A DNA stretch of 64,000 bases from Callipepla californica brunnescens (taxonomy: Eukaryota > Chordata > Aves > Galliformes > Odontophoridae): NCBI GenBank assembly GCA_023055505.1, contig JALIRH010000001.1:121555723-121619722 (forward strand), in the 5' to 3' direction. Positions within the stretch are counted from its first letter, which is position 1. Each line of letters opens with the position of its first letter. A model generated the notes under the pieces. That model ran no database searches and was not told where the DNA came from. It saw nothing but the letters and a program-made list of their open reading frames with translations. The position numbers and the translations under genes are program-made. This document shows positions 1-9,059 of this stretch, one piece after another.

Positions 1-690
1 TCCCTTTCGATGCCACATCCTTCCTCCCTCCGGGCACTTTTCAATTGCTCCCTGCGTGCAAGCTGTTCCCATTCATTCACCGCCTCGTGCCTCCGGCAGC
101 ACCCACCCTGCACACCCGCTGCCTCTGCACCGGGAATGGGGAGAGCAGAGCACCACTCAACGCTGTTTATAACCCATGTGTGAACAAGCACCTCCCGTCC
201 CACAGCCTCCCAGGGCTGGCACTGCCTCCCAGGGGTTATAAAGGGACCAAGAGCTGCCATGCCCTGCCCCAGTGCACAGTGACTTTGCCCGCCGACTCGC
301 TTTGCTTTGGCACCGCGGGGCTGCCCGGAGCAGCCAGCCAAGTTTAACTCTGTCAGTCTTCCTGGGGATGTGCCCTTAGAGCATTGTCACGGCATCACTC
401 TAAGCTTCCCTTTCCCCAGCACCCGTGCACTGCAATCAAACCTCGTGTGCCTCCGATCGAGCGCGGCAGTGCCGATCAATGCGATATTTCAGCGCGACGC
501 CGGCAACGGGCACCGGCTGCTTTCTGCAGAGCAATGGCACAGTGTCCACGAGAGACAAGTTTCCTACTGTAAGTTCAGTGAATGCGCTCATTCAGGCTGA
601 CGGCAGCTGATTTATCATGGCAGGCACCCGGGGAAATCCTCCGTCTCGAAGCTGCCGCGACCAACACCGACAGCTCAGTTCACAGGCTCG
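1..690. other. CpG-bearing unique sequence, no gene assigned
   Basis: This is unique sequence with more CpG than the rest of the window, especially around 455-515 and 640-665. TATA-like strings occur at 166-172 (TTTATAA) and 236-244 (TTATAAAGG), but no initiator or coding exon follows that I can support. Several overlapping short open frames exist in all frames, which is what GC-rich non-coding DNA produces. If the minus-strand exon proposed near 2595 is real, this lies in its first intron; otherwise it is promoter-distal flank. Confidence 0.4.
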
Positions 691-696
691 TAAAGC

Positions 697-970
697 CATT
701 ACGGTTGGAAAAGACCTCTAAGATCATCTCATCCAACCAACCCTAGAATCCTTAAGGTTGGAGAAGACCGCTAAGATCACCTTGTCCAACCGATCATTAA
801 GGTTGGAGAAGATCCCTAAGATAAGCCCACCCAACTGACCACAGGATCAGAAGGGTTGGAAAAGACCCCAAAGACAATCCCATCCAACTAATCATAGAAT
901 CATTAAGGCTGGAGAAGACCTCTCAGACCATCTCGTCCAACCAACCATAGTTCCATCTCATCCAACCGTG
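697..970 (-). repeat. Tandem array of CR1 3'-terminal units (antisense)
   Basis: Five units begin near 697, 751, 795, 848 and 901, a spacing of about 44-54 bp, and a sixth partial unit (TCCATCTCATCCAACC) closes the array near 970. Each unit has the antisense CR1 tail form: CATTAAGGTTGGAGAAGACC, then CTAAGATCA, then a TCCAACC-like end. A normal CR1 insertion has this segment once and then runs into the CR1 body. Here the body never follows, so the terminal ~50 bp has either been duplicated in tandem or landed repeatedly. Units differ by several substitutions, so the array is not recent. Confidence 0.75.
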
Positions 971-1335
971 TACCTCCCCAGGCTCCAAATACCTCCGCAG
1001 CCAACAAATTGCATCAGGGCTCTGCTGACTGCAATGGGGAACGCCAGTTAACGGAGCAATGCCACTTCCCCACGACCTGAACCCCTCTCTCCATCCCAGG
1101 GCTTCCCGCTCATCCCAAGCAGAGGATCGGAGCTGACGGAGCTCTTTGTTTCGGGAGGGCTGACATGTGTTGTGGTCGGCTGCGCTAATAAATCTGCCGG
1201 CCTCCGTGCCTCTTAATGACTGCAGCATTAATAAGAAGTTTCCATGGTGCTGCTGAAAAGTTTACAGGGTGTGTGCGTTATCAAGGGAGCCCCGTGCTTT
1301 CTGACCTCCTGCTTCAAAAGTCACAACCAGCAGCT
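971..1335. promoter_or_regulatory. Candidate conserved promoter-distal element
   Basis: Unique sequence lies between the CR1 tail array and the pyrimidine tract. The 1160-1240 part has closely spaced AT-rich homeodomain-like cores (CTAATAAA, CTTAATGA, CATTAATAA) set in CpG-containing sequence, an arrangement common in developmental regulatory DNA. There is no direct proof of function. It could simply be flanking DNA of the CpG island. Confidence 0.25.
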
Positions 1336-1637
1336 GCTTTTTCTTTCTTTTTCATTTCTTTTCTTTTTTTTCCCCACTGCTTTCTTCTTTCTTTTTTTTC
1401 TTTCTTTCTCTCTTTCATTTTTTCCCCTTTCTCTTTCTTTCTTTGCTTCTTTCTTTTTTCCCTTCCTCTCTTTCTTTTCTTCCCCATTTCTCTTTCTTTC
1501 TTTCTTTGCTTCTTTCTTTTTTTCCTTTTGCTTTTTTCCTTTTGCTTTTTTTCCTTCTTCCGTTGTTTTTTTTTTTCCCGTTTCTTTTTTCCTTCTTTTT
1601 TCTCCCCCCTTTTTTCTTTCTTTTTCTCTTTTCTCCC
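1336..1637 (+). repeat. ~300 bp polypyrimidine (C/T) tract
   Basis: About 300 bases are almost purely C and T on the plus strand, with roughly a dozen isolated purines. Sub-repeats are visible: TTTCTTTC runs, TTTGCTTCTTTC at about 1442 and 1505, and CCTTTTGCTTTTTT twice near 1523-1550. Long homopurine-homopyrimidine tracts can form triplex (H-DNA) structures and are common near vertebrate promoters. The tract explains several long Lys/Arg/Glu-rich or Phe/Ser-rich open frames here, which are not genes. Confidence 0.9.
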
Positions 1638-1949
1638 AAGAGAACCACCCCACAAACCCAACGCTGCTTCCTCTCCCTCCCCCCCTCCCCAAACACACCT
1701 TCCCCTCCAGCTTAATCCACTTAGAGCCATGGGAAATTCCCAGGCGGGAGCTTTGCCGTGCCCTTATCTTTCCAGCACCCTCCGCACTCTCCTCACCCAT
1801 CCTCTGAGCTTTGCCTTCCCTTTTTCCCCCCCTTTATTTTATTCTCCCCTTACCTTTTCTGCGTCTCCTGCGAGCCTCTATAGCTTAAGAACCCAGCCAA
1901 AAAAAAAAAAAAAAAAATCTGGATAAAAAAGAGAAGAAAATCTCTCGGT
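1638..1949. other. Pyrimidine-rich to mixed flank of CpG island
   Basis: C/T-rich sequence grades into the GC-rich island. It contains a run of 19 A at 1899-1917. No exon or known repeat family is recognised. Confidence 0.5.
1899..1917 (+). repeat. Poly-A run, 19 bases
   Basis: Nineteen uninterrupted A residues follow CCCAGCC. No SINE body or polyadenylation signal is recognisable immediately upstream, so it is called a homopolymer and not a retroposon tail. Confidence 0.9.
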
Positions 1950-2251
1950 GCTGGGAGGGGAGAGAAAGGGGGGAAAGAGGAGGGGAGACAGGGAGCCCTG
2001 TGTGAAAGCGAAGCGCTGAAGCCGGGCACAGGAGGCGGTGCGCAGCCTCCAGCTGCTGCTCGGATTACTTTGCAGCCGTGGCAATTCCGAGCGCTCCGCA
2101 GCCACCATTGCACGAAGGGAGGAGTAGGGAGGAAGCGAGGGGAGCTCTTGGGGGGGGGGAGAAGGAGGGAGAGGTCGTACACCCCGACCTCCCCCCTTGG
2201 GGATGGCCGCAGTAGGGAAAAAGTGCTTTGCCCCCCAGCTCTGTGGTTCCG

Positions 2252-2274
2252 CCCCCATCCCACCCCCCATCCCC
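2252..2274 (-). other. G-quadruplex motif, minus strand
   Basis: The plus strand has C-runs of 5, 3, 6 and 4 separated by one or two bases, so the minus strand has four G-tracts with 1-2 nt loops. Such short-loop motifs are among the most stable predicted quadruplexes. This one sits inside the CpG-rich island. Confidence 0.75.
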
Positions 2275-2335
2275 TCTCCGCTTTCTTGGAGCAGATGATC
2301 CCGCACCGCCGCGTCGCTGAGATCCCACGCGTGGC

Positions 2336-2370
2336 AAAAAAAAGAAAAAAAGAAAAAAAGAAAAAAAAAA
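2336..2370 (+). repeat. A-rich (AAAAAAAG)n tract
   Basis: A-runs separated by single G residues at about 8 bp spacing, directly after the CpG-rich block ending CGCGTGGC. Simple sequence embedded in the promoter-like island. Confidence 0.85.
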
Positions 2371-2419
2371 CCCACACAACTCAACGCACCTTAAAAGTTT
2401 CCCCACTCGGAGACACTGC

Positions 2420-2437
2420 GGGTGGGGGAGGGGAGGG
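2420..2437 (+). other. G-quadruplex motif, plus strand
   Basis: GGGTGGGGGAGGGGAGGG: four G-tracts joined by three single-base loops, the tightest and usually most stable parallel quadruplex layout. It lies in the CpG-rich island about 150 bp from two minus-strand quadruplex motifs. Confidence 0.8.
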
Positions 2438-2496
2438 TCCCCATCCATCTCCCCCCGCCAACCTCAGCGCATCCCCACCTCCCCGGGGCGGCTCAG

Positions 2497-2514
2497 CCCT
2501 CCCTTCCCCCCCCC
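2497..2514 (-). other. G-quadruplex motif, minus strand
   Basis: Plus-strand C-runs of 3, 3 and 9 with 1-2 nt spacers give the minus strand a G9 run, able to supply two tracts, followed by two G3 tracts. A second quadruplex candidate on this strand within the island. Confidence 0.65.
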
Positions 2515-2690
2515 AAAAAATAGGGAATTTGGGATGGGTGTTCCTCTCCCCACCCGGCAGCTCTGCGTGGTGAGAGGATGGAGGCGGCACTCACCGGGGT
2601 CGGTTCCCACTCCTACGGGCACGCAGTGCCGGTTCCCACGGCGGGGAGCCGGCAGCAGCACAGCCTGGGGGCCGGGAGGCTCCTTCCTCC

Positions 2691-2720
2691 CTCCTCCTCC
2701 TCCTCCTCCTCCTCCTCCTC
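2691..2720 (+). repeat. (CTC)10 triplet array
   Basis: Ten uninterrupted CTC units, flanked by imperfect CCT-rich sequence on both sides. It is the reverse complement of the GGA array at 2836-2868, so the two can pair as arms of a hairpin with a ~115 bp loop. Confidence 0.95.
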
Positions 2721-2835
2721 TTGCTCCTCCGCCGCCGCCGAGGCGTGCAGCTGGCCGGGCAGGCGGGCTGCCCCCTTCCCCGCAGAAGGAGGGAGGAGGG
2801 AGCTCAACAGATGGCTGCACACAAGGGAACATCTG

Positions 2836-2868
2836 GGAGGAGGAGGAGGAGGAGGAGGAGGAGGAGGA
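2836..2868 (+). repeat. (GGA)11 triplet array
   Basis: Eleven uninterrupted GGA units, followed by AGGAGG. Opposed in orientation to the CTC array at 2691-2720. On the plus strand it is a purine run that can also form quadruplex-like GGA structures. Confidence 0.95.
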
Positions 2869-3088
2869 AGGAGGCAGGACTTGCGCTCTGCTGGGCGACT
2901 CCTGATAGACCCCCGCCCCCCCCTTCCCTTTATTCCTTTGTGAACTTAATTGTGGAGTGACCCCTCAAAACGAATGGGGCTTTTTGCCTGACCCCACTAA
3001 AGAAATACGGCTGTTTTCCCTTTTTGGAGAAAAAGGCAGTGTGTATGTTTCAAGCTGGCTTTGCATCCCCTGGGTAAAATCCCTCACC

Positions 3089-3176
3089 ATAGAATCAGAG
3101 TATCCCAAGTTGGAATGGACCCACTAGGATCATCGAGTCCGACTCGTGGCTCCACAAAGGACCACTCGTTACAGCC
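3089..3176 (-). mobile_element. CR1 LINE 3' fragment, antisense
   Basis: Begins with the inverted tail (ATAGAATCAGAGTATCCC), then AAGTTGGAATGGACCCA and ATCATCGAGTCCGACTC, followed by GGCTCCACAAAGGACCAC. This is the 'TGGCTCCACACAGGACCACC' type of avian CR1, the same type as the copy at 49122-49432. Severely 5'-truncated, under 100 bp. Confidence 0.85.
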
Positions 3177-3234
3177 CCATTGCCTTTGTGGGCAGACTTC
3201 AGAATTCCCCTCTCCTCTTTTTCTTGACCTTTAT

Positions 3235-3372
3235 TCATAGAATCATAGAAGCATTAAAATTGAGAATGACCTCTCAGATCTACCAGTCCAACCATCAGCC
3301 TGTCACCCGTGCCCAGTAAACCATGTCCCTATGTACCACTTTCACAGGAGTGGGTCCTATTCCCAAACACCT
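3235..3372 (-). mobile_element. CR1 LINE 3' fragment, antisense
   Basis: Starts with TCATAGAATCATAGAAGCATT, continues through a diverged GACCTCTCAGATC/AGTCCAACC core and the 'GCCCAGTAAACCATGTCCCT' segment, then loses similarity after about 3370. A different CR1 subtype from the copy 60 bp to its left. Confidence 0.85.
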
Positions 3373-3424
3373 CCCACATCCAGATTTTGGATGTGTAGGA
3401 CACACACCCAGCACTCCAGGCTGC

Positions 3425-3519
3425 TGAGACATGGTGAGTAGGCATGGTGGTGTTGGGTTGACAGTAGGACCAGATGATCTTGGAGGTCTTTTCCAACCTC
3501 AGTGATTCTTTGATTCTGT
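3425..3519 (+). mobile_element. CR1 LINE 3' end, sense
   Basis: Contains GACATGGTGAGTAGGCATGG, then TGATCTTGGAGGTCTTTTCC and the tail TGATTCTTTGATTCTG. Only the last ~95 bp of CR1 is kept. It is followed 12 bp later by a second, more diverged copy of the same terminal segment. Confidence 0.85.
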
Positions 3520-3530
3520 AAGGGTTCGTG

Positions 3531-3605
3531 GAGGTGTTATGGTGACAGAAGGACAATTTAATCTTGGAGGTCTTTTCCAAAATTAATGATTCTATGGTTC
3601 TATGA
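3531..3605 (+). mobile_element. Second CR1 3' end in tandem, sense
   Basis: Repeats the terminal pattern GGAGGTGTTATGGTGACAG, AATCTTGGAGGTCTTTTCC and ATTCTATGGTTCTATGA directly after the copy at 3425-3519. It looks like a tandem duplication or a second insertion of the CR1 tail. Confidence 0.75.
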
Positions 3606-5371
3606 GTAGGACAAGAAAACATCAAGGGCTCACCAGCCCTGTGCTGTAAACTCAGGTCCCTGATTTGGGAGACTGTGGGTGTTGGCTTGAGGTGCGCTGC
3701 TCCTGGCTCAGCACCAGTTGCTGCAGAAGTCTGGAACTAAGAAACCCTTGAAATAGGATAAAGCAGAACAAAGAAGGCAAAACCCCACAGCCTGGGGAGC
3801 AGAGAGTCTGGATTTGTTTCCTGTAGGGTGAGCAGTTTCTTGGTGGTTGGGTTTAATGGCCCAGAGGTGGCTGGTCCCCATTTGAGTTGTGATACTGGAG
3901 AAAGGAATGGGAGAGTGCTTCTTGTTGTGGTGCTGTGACAATGTTTGGACAAAGGGAAGGAGACCTTGAGTTCATGAGTCACAGAGGAATCATGCTGTGG
4001 CTGGCTGCAACACACACCTCACCCTAGGTGTGACCCGTGGAAGGTCCCAAGCTGTGTGTTAACTTATTTCTTAACAAGTTTGGGATGAAAAGGCACCACC
4101 AGGCTCCTGTGTTTACTCTGAGTAATGCTGGGGCTTTGAAACACATCACACGGCCCATACCAAAAACAAAAGATTGCTCAGCCCCATTCAGTGAGGCTGG
4201 TGTGTTGCTGAGATTGGGAGTATGTGACTCCATCAGGTTGTGACCACTCTGCCAAGGGGAGGGAGGACAGAGGAAATCTGTGCTCAGGGCTCAGCTGTAC
4301 CAAACTGCTTTGTGGGAAAACCTTGGGAAAACCCCTTCATCTGGGTTATGATTTTCTCTCAGAAGTTGGCAGCGGTGTTCCAGCCATGTGCATTCTGCTG
4401 GCAGGATCCATTCCCCATGGTCTCTGCACCGTTGATTTTTATAGCTCTGGGTAGGGGAAGTTGCTCAGCTGAAAGCTTTTGTTTAATTTTCCATTTCGTT
4501 CATTTTTCCGTTCCCCTCAATGGGTCTTTGCCATCTCAGTGTTGGCCTCAGTAAAGGAAAATGCCAGTTTGAGGGTGGGGGAACTGGGAATTAAATCCTA
4601 CAGATGAGACAAACTCCAGCACTGCCAGGTCTGGTGATTTTGACTTCAATTTTTTGCTCTCTTTATTTGAAGCCAATTGCTTTGCTGTAGCTGCTGGACA
4701 TGGGAAGATTGAGTGCTCAGAAAGTCTGTTGCTCAGATGAAACAGTAATGAACTGAGTGGAGTTCTGTCTTGAACTTCGAATGTTAATAGATGTTCATAA
4801 ACTCAAAGGGGTGGCAATGGGCAGTGTGAGTGATCTGTAGGTAGGGGTTAGCATTAGTAGAGATGGATAGCGAAGTGACACTTGGTGCTGGTGTGGTCCT
4901 TCACAGTACCAAGAAACTCTTCATTGCAAAGTGCCTTGGACTGTCCATAAAGGCATGCTCCCTACAGCAGATCAAACCAAATTAATTATCATGATAACAC
5001 CAAATTCATTTTTACAGAGCATTTAAGCTCAAGGTAGTGTTTCCCATCACCATTTCTACTTGCCATATTTTATTAAAGGAAAGTCATATTTTCTCAAGAG
5101 TTTTGTTGTCCTCAGAGCTGATCCTTCCTAAGCAAAGTCCACCATGCTGTGTTGTTACAAATTTCCCCAGCTATCTCAGAAAGATAACTGACTAAATACA
5201 CTATGATGGGATGAAAGAAGAAATGGGTTTACTTGAGGTCATGACGCACCAGATGGTAGTAGGACTTCACCTGGTGTTCTAGGGACTGGCCATGGGTTAC
5301 ACTCCTGTCTTTGATTTGGGAAAGCAGATGAAATCAGTTCCACCAAAATACTTCCAGCTCAGCCTAATTTG
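3606..5371. other. Unique non-coding sequence
   Basis: No known repeat, RNA gene or coding exon recognised. Short open frames (for example 4024-4554 on both strands) overlap one another and show no recognisable protein. Confidence 0.5.
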
Positions 5372-5490
5372 AGGCCAGGTTGGATGGGGCCCTGGGCAGG
5401 CTGATCTGCTGGGTGGCAACCAGCTCATGGTAGAGGGGTTTGAACTGGATGATCTTTAAGGTCCCTTCCAACCTAAGCCTTTCTATGATT
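5372..5490 (+). mobile_element. CR1 LINE 3' end, sense
   Basis: Reads GGCCAGGTTGGATGGGGCCC, then the GAACTGGATGATCTTTAAGG / TCCCTTCCAACC core and a short TTCTATGATTC tail. 5'-truncated copy of about 120 bp. Confidence 0.9.
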
Positions 5491-5946
5491 CAACTCTGGA
5501 GATGATAAGGCATCATTCCTAAATCAGTTCAACCAGGGTCATGCTGAGCCTGGATCTGACCATGTGTTCCCAGAGGACACCAACTCGGTTTCTTTTTTCT
5601 CAGTGTTTGATGAAATCATTACTCATCTGACATGATAAAATCCAGGAAAATCTAAAGCCAAAGGAGAGATATCTGAGTAATTCTGACTTTTTCCTGTATA
5701 AATTCCAGTAGATACATGCCAGGAAAGGAGTTGAAGAGTGAATTAAGATGACATAAGATGGATTGTTAAGAAAAGTTGATGTTGTTTTGCCCCATGATAT
5801 TTGAATCCCCCTCTGAAATCTCATTTCCCTTCCTCTTATCTCATACACCAAACTCGGAGAAAGCCAGCATGCCCTGCAATTCCAAGCTCTGATCTTTCTG
5901 CTGTGAAAGGCACTGCTCATGAACCTTCTCTTTGTGGCTGAGGTAG
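5491..5946. other. Unique non-coding sequence
   Basis: AT-rich sequence with no recognised repeat. A minus-strand open frame at 5600-5920 (106 codons) has no recognisable domain and no splice context, and is considered chance. Confidence 0.45.
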
Positions 5947-6400
5947 ATCATAGAACTGTAGAACTGTAGAATTGTAGAATCACAGATGGTTTGGGTTGGA
6001 AGGAAACTCTAAGCCCACATAGACCCTGCTATGTTCAGGGACACCTCCCATAGTCTAAGTGCCCAAGGCTTCATTCTGTCTGTCCTTGAGCACTGATAGG
6101 GATGGGATGCCCACACCTTCTCCAGGTGACCTGTGCCAGAACCTCACCACTTCATGGTGAGAGATTTCTTTCTCATGACTAATTTAAACGTATCCTCTTT
6201 TAGTTTTGAACAATTCTCCTTTGTCTGATCCCTACATCTCTATGAAGACTCCATCCCCAGCTCTTCTGTAGTCCCGTTAGGCACCGGAAGAGCACTGTGA
6301 GGTCTCTCCAGAGCATTCCCTTCTCCAGGTTGAAAATTCCCAGCTCTCAGCCCCATTCCTTAACAGAAGTGCTCCAGTCTCTAAGCATCTTCATGACCCC
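5947..6400 (-). mobile_element. CR1 LINE 3' fragment, antisense, ~450 bp
   Basis: The inverted tail shows three to four diverged octamers (TAGAACTG, TAGAACTG, TAGAATTG, TAGAATCA). The ATGGTTTGGGTTGGAAGG core follows, then the CR1 3' untranslated body through TCTCCAGGTTGAAAATTCCC and GTGCTCCAGTCTCTAAGCAT. One of the longer copies; both ends are clear. Confidence 0.93.
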
Positions 6401-7328
6401 AGTAATTTGATACAAAGAGCAGATCATTTAGGAAGCTATCCAAGCTTGGTTGCGCTTGATGTTATTTCTCAACAGGAAGCACCCAAAGCAGCAGACAGCA
6501 CTATTTGTGGATTAATTTAGTTCTTGCAAGAGATTAACAAAAATATCACCTGCAGTAGAACTGAACAACCACCAACAGTTCCCACTGGCAACATGCAAGA
6601 GAGGTAGGCCTACCCAACAGCTGTAGGAATGTTTTCCATCCTTGAGAGAGTACTGTAAGGAGCTCAGAACTGCATTCCTGCAACACCACAAACCCACTTT
6701 TCAGATGTTGTGGAGCCCAAATTGCCTGCTTAATGGAAGTGTCAAGTTTTTTATCTGACTCTATTAGGTGCTCCTGGAAAGTGTGTGGTTGTTTCCCAGC
6801 GAGCTGCTCACTGGGCTGTTCACCTCCTTTCTATCTATTTTCAGTCTCTCACTGCAGATATTGGCTTCCCTTTGACGTTAGTCAATATTTAGCTCTTGAG
6901 TTAATAAATGCTAAGATTTACTGGTATGAAATCGATGTGTCCTGAGATCTTTCTGCCATCAGTCATGGTTAGGCCTTAGGGCAATATGTGGTCCCTGTCA
7001 TGTTTCCAAGACCTGTTTCTTCAAGGCTATTTGTTGACTGATTTGTTGACTAAGTTAATTCTGTTCATGAAAAGTCCATCCTCTTCTTTGTTTGGTTGAA
7101 TTCTATCTGGAGTCATCATGGTTCATAGGATCATACAGCAAAGACAGTAAAGCATAGGGATTTTTTTTTCTCCATTTATTTTTGAACAGCTTTGTGTTGT
7201 TTTCAGCAGATCAGTATGTAGACTGAAGGGGTGTTGACATCCTTCTGATGCCATGCAGGTCTTCTCACTCTGTTTCAGGTCTTTGTTCTCAGATCTTCAG
7301 AGGATTCTGCACCTGTAGTTCCCATAAT
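6401..7328. other. Unique non-coding sequence
   Basis: Nothing recognisable beyond a short T-run near 7160. Short open frames at 6512-6697 (-) and 6733-6945 (+) have no identifiable product. Confidence 0.45.
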
Positions 7329-7581
7329 TCACAGAATCATAGGGTCATTACATCATTAAGGTTGGAGAAGACCTCTAAGATCCCCAAGTCCTACCTGTCC
7401 CCATTCCCACTGTACCCATTAACCACGTTCCTCAGTGCCACATTGCCATTCCAGGGATGGTGACTCCACCACCTCTGTGGGAAGCCTGTGAAAGTACATT
7501 ACCACTCTTTCAGAGAATAAATTTTTCCTGAGATCTGATCTGAACCTGGTGCAACCTGCAGCTGTTACCTCCCATCTTATC
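7329..7581 (-). mobile_element. CR1 LINE 3' fragment, antisense
   Basis: Starts TCACAGAATCATAGGGTCAT, then CATTAAGGTTGGAGAAGACC. It runs through the 'GACTCCACCACCTCTGTGGG' body to CTGGTGCAACCTGCAGCTGT / TACCTCCCATCTTATC. Confidence 0.9.
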
Positions 7582-9059
7582 AATTCTAAGTGATTAGAAT
7601 CAGAATCCCTTGAAGAAACTGGAAATCTTGGAAAATGGAAACTGGGCTTTGTGTCCAGTACTTATTCCATTAATCCATACTGAAAAAGTCTAGGAAACGC
7701 ATTCTGACATCAAACATACAAGCAGAATACTCTTGTCTCCTAAAACAATGTTGAAGTATGGGAAGACGCCTTTTATCAGATGATCAGAGATCTGAACATC
7801 CTCTTAGTGTGGAAAATAAGAGTCATTTATATTGACAGAAGCAGAAGTAACAATGAATGAGCTAAGAGCTGTATACTACACACGTGGACAATAAGGGCAG
7901 CTCTCCAGATGCAAACTGAAAGAACAATTTAGGTTGGAGGTTATCCAAGGAGGCCTTTAGTATAGAACTCCAAACTTTACGTTTAGTTTTCACCCCAGAA
8001 AACTCTTCAACTCTTACTTAATGTTTTGTGTGCGATGAAGTTCCATTTACTTCACTTCTTCAGAACATTATGAGTTTCACTCCACACCTGTGACCTTTGT
8101 TAAGTGCGTGGGTACAAGCACTTTGCTGAAATAAGTCCTGCAGTGACACGTGTCATGGAAAAAACATAAAAAATACACAACATTTGGCTATTTTTATATG
8201 CTGTCACTGGAGAAAATTGTTAGCAAACTTTTTTTTTGGTGGATACCACTCTAAAACCAAAATAAGCAACAAAATCTGGTTTCCTAGATCCCTACACATT
8301 TACACTGGAACTCTCAGTTCCCCCAGTTGGTTTTGTCCAGTGAAGGTCAACCTGTAATGTCGGTGGTTGGCCAGGTGTAAGGCCAGTAGGAATTTGCTGC
8401 CTTGCATTAATGGGTAAGAGGTTGTCTTCCCATTCATGTGCATTTAACCAATTCATCCTCTTGTTTCTGATATTCTTGAAACATGTAGGAACTTCATACT
8501 CAAAAATCCCTTTCTGAAAGTAAGGTGATACTGGCTAACAGCCTTAAAATATTTGATTCATAAAGGCAAGGCAAAGTGACCACATGGGCATTGTTTTGTT
8601 TAAGAACCAGGATAAGAAAGCAAAATAACTCTAGGCTCAATAAAATCAAATGTTTTGTTTGTTTCCTTTTTCAGCTTATCTCATTCTAAGCTAAAACGGC
8701 TATGAAAGCTTTTATCCTTCTTTTAACTTGAAGAATATAATTCACCCATGCACAGAAGCTTTGGAAGCAAGTTTTTAGCCCAAAGCACAAATCACTACCT
8801 GATGAAATTAGCCTTTGAGAGGCCAAATTTCAAAAGAAAACATTGACTTAGGGTGCCTTTGCTTGTCACTTGAGAAGGTTAAACACTAAATAATGCGAAA
8901 TAAAGAAAACAGGAGGCCAAATACCAAGAAAATCTTCTTAAAAGCAAAGACTTTCATCTCTGGGATTGCCTGGTGAAGGAAGCGAGCGATGCCCTTGTTG
9001 CTGATACTTCTAAAGTTAGATTAGGAAAAGAATGAAAATATCTGCTCCCTAATATCTAG
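7582..9059. other. Unique AT-rich non-coding sequence
   Basis: No repeat family, RNA gene or exon recognised. There is a poly-T stretch near 8230. The base composition is AT-rich and CpG-poor. Confidence 0.45.

Larger units (their letters stand above)
2595..2900 (-). other. Candidate minus-strand first exon (mostly 5' UTR)
   Basis: On the minus strand the bases at 2597-2588 read CCG|GTGAGTG, a strong splice-donor match, with the exon ending at 2595. Upstream on that strand are a CpG-rich segment carrying both triplet arrays and a TATA-like AATAAAGG at 2926-2934, about 30 bp before a plausible start near 2900. The minus frame from an ATG at 2832 stays open through the donor, but it is low-complexity (Gly-, Ala- and Pro-rich) with a weak Kozak context. 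The exon is therefore more likely untranslated. The product is unknown and the rest of the gene would lie left of the window. The plus strand has only a weaker donor-like GTGGTGAGA near 2567. Confidence 0.3.
1950..2950. promoter_or_regulatory. GC/CpG-rich island, probable promoter region
   Basis: The sequence is GC-rich with CpG frequent in blocks, for example 2005-2100, 2300-2335, 2580-2650 and 2725-2780, in contrast to the CpG-poor remainder. It also carries G-runs, triplet arrays and G-quadruplex motifs typical of avian CpG-island promoters. A minus-strand splice-donor match (2595/2594) and a TATA-like AATAAAGG on the minus strand (2926-2934) suggest transcription leftward. Direction and gene identity are not proven, and I do not recognise a protein. 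Confidence 0.6.

Noticed and set aside
236..290. TATA-like TTATAAAGG as a promoter
   Set aside because: No initiator, exon or splice donor in suitable position; the GC-rich context gives such matches by chance.
1216..1926. Long Phe/Ser-rich plus frame and Lys/Glu-rich minus frames
   Set aside because: They translate the polypyrimidine tract and a poly-A run; low-complexity, in several frames at once, no conserved domain.
2578..2943. 121-codon plus frame with good Kozak context, poly-Ser and poly-Gly
   Set aside because: The amino acid runs are the two triplet arrays read in frame. The same region is open in other frames on both strands and no domain is visible.
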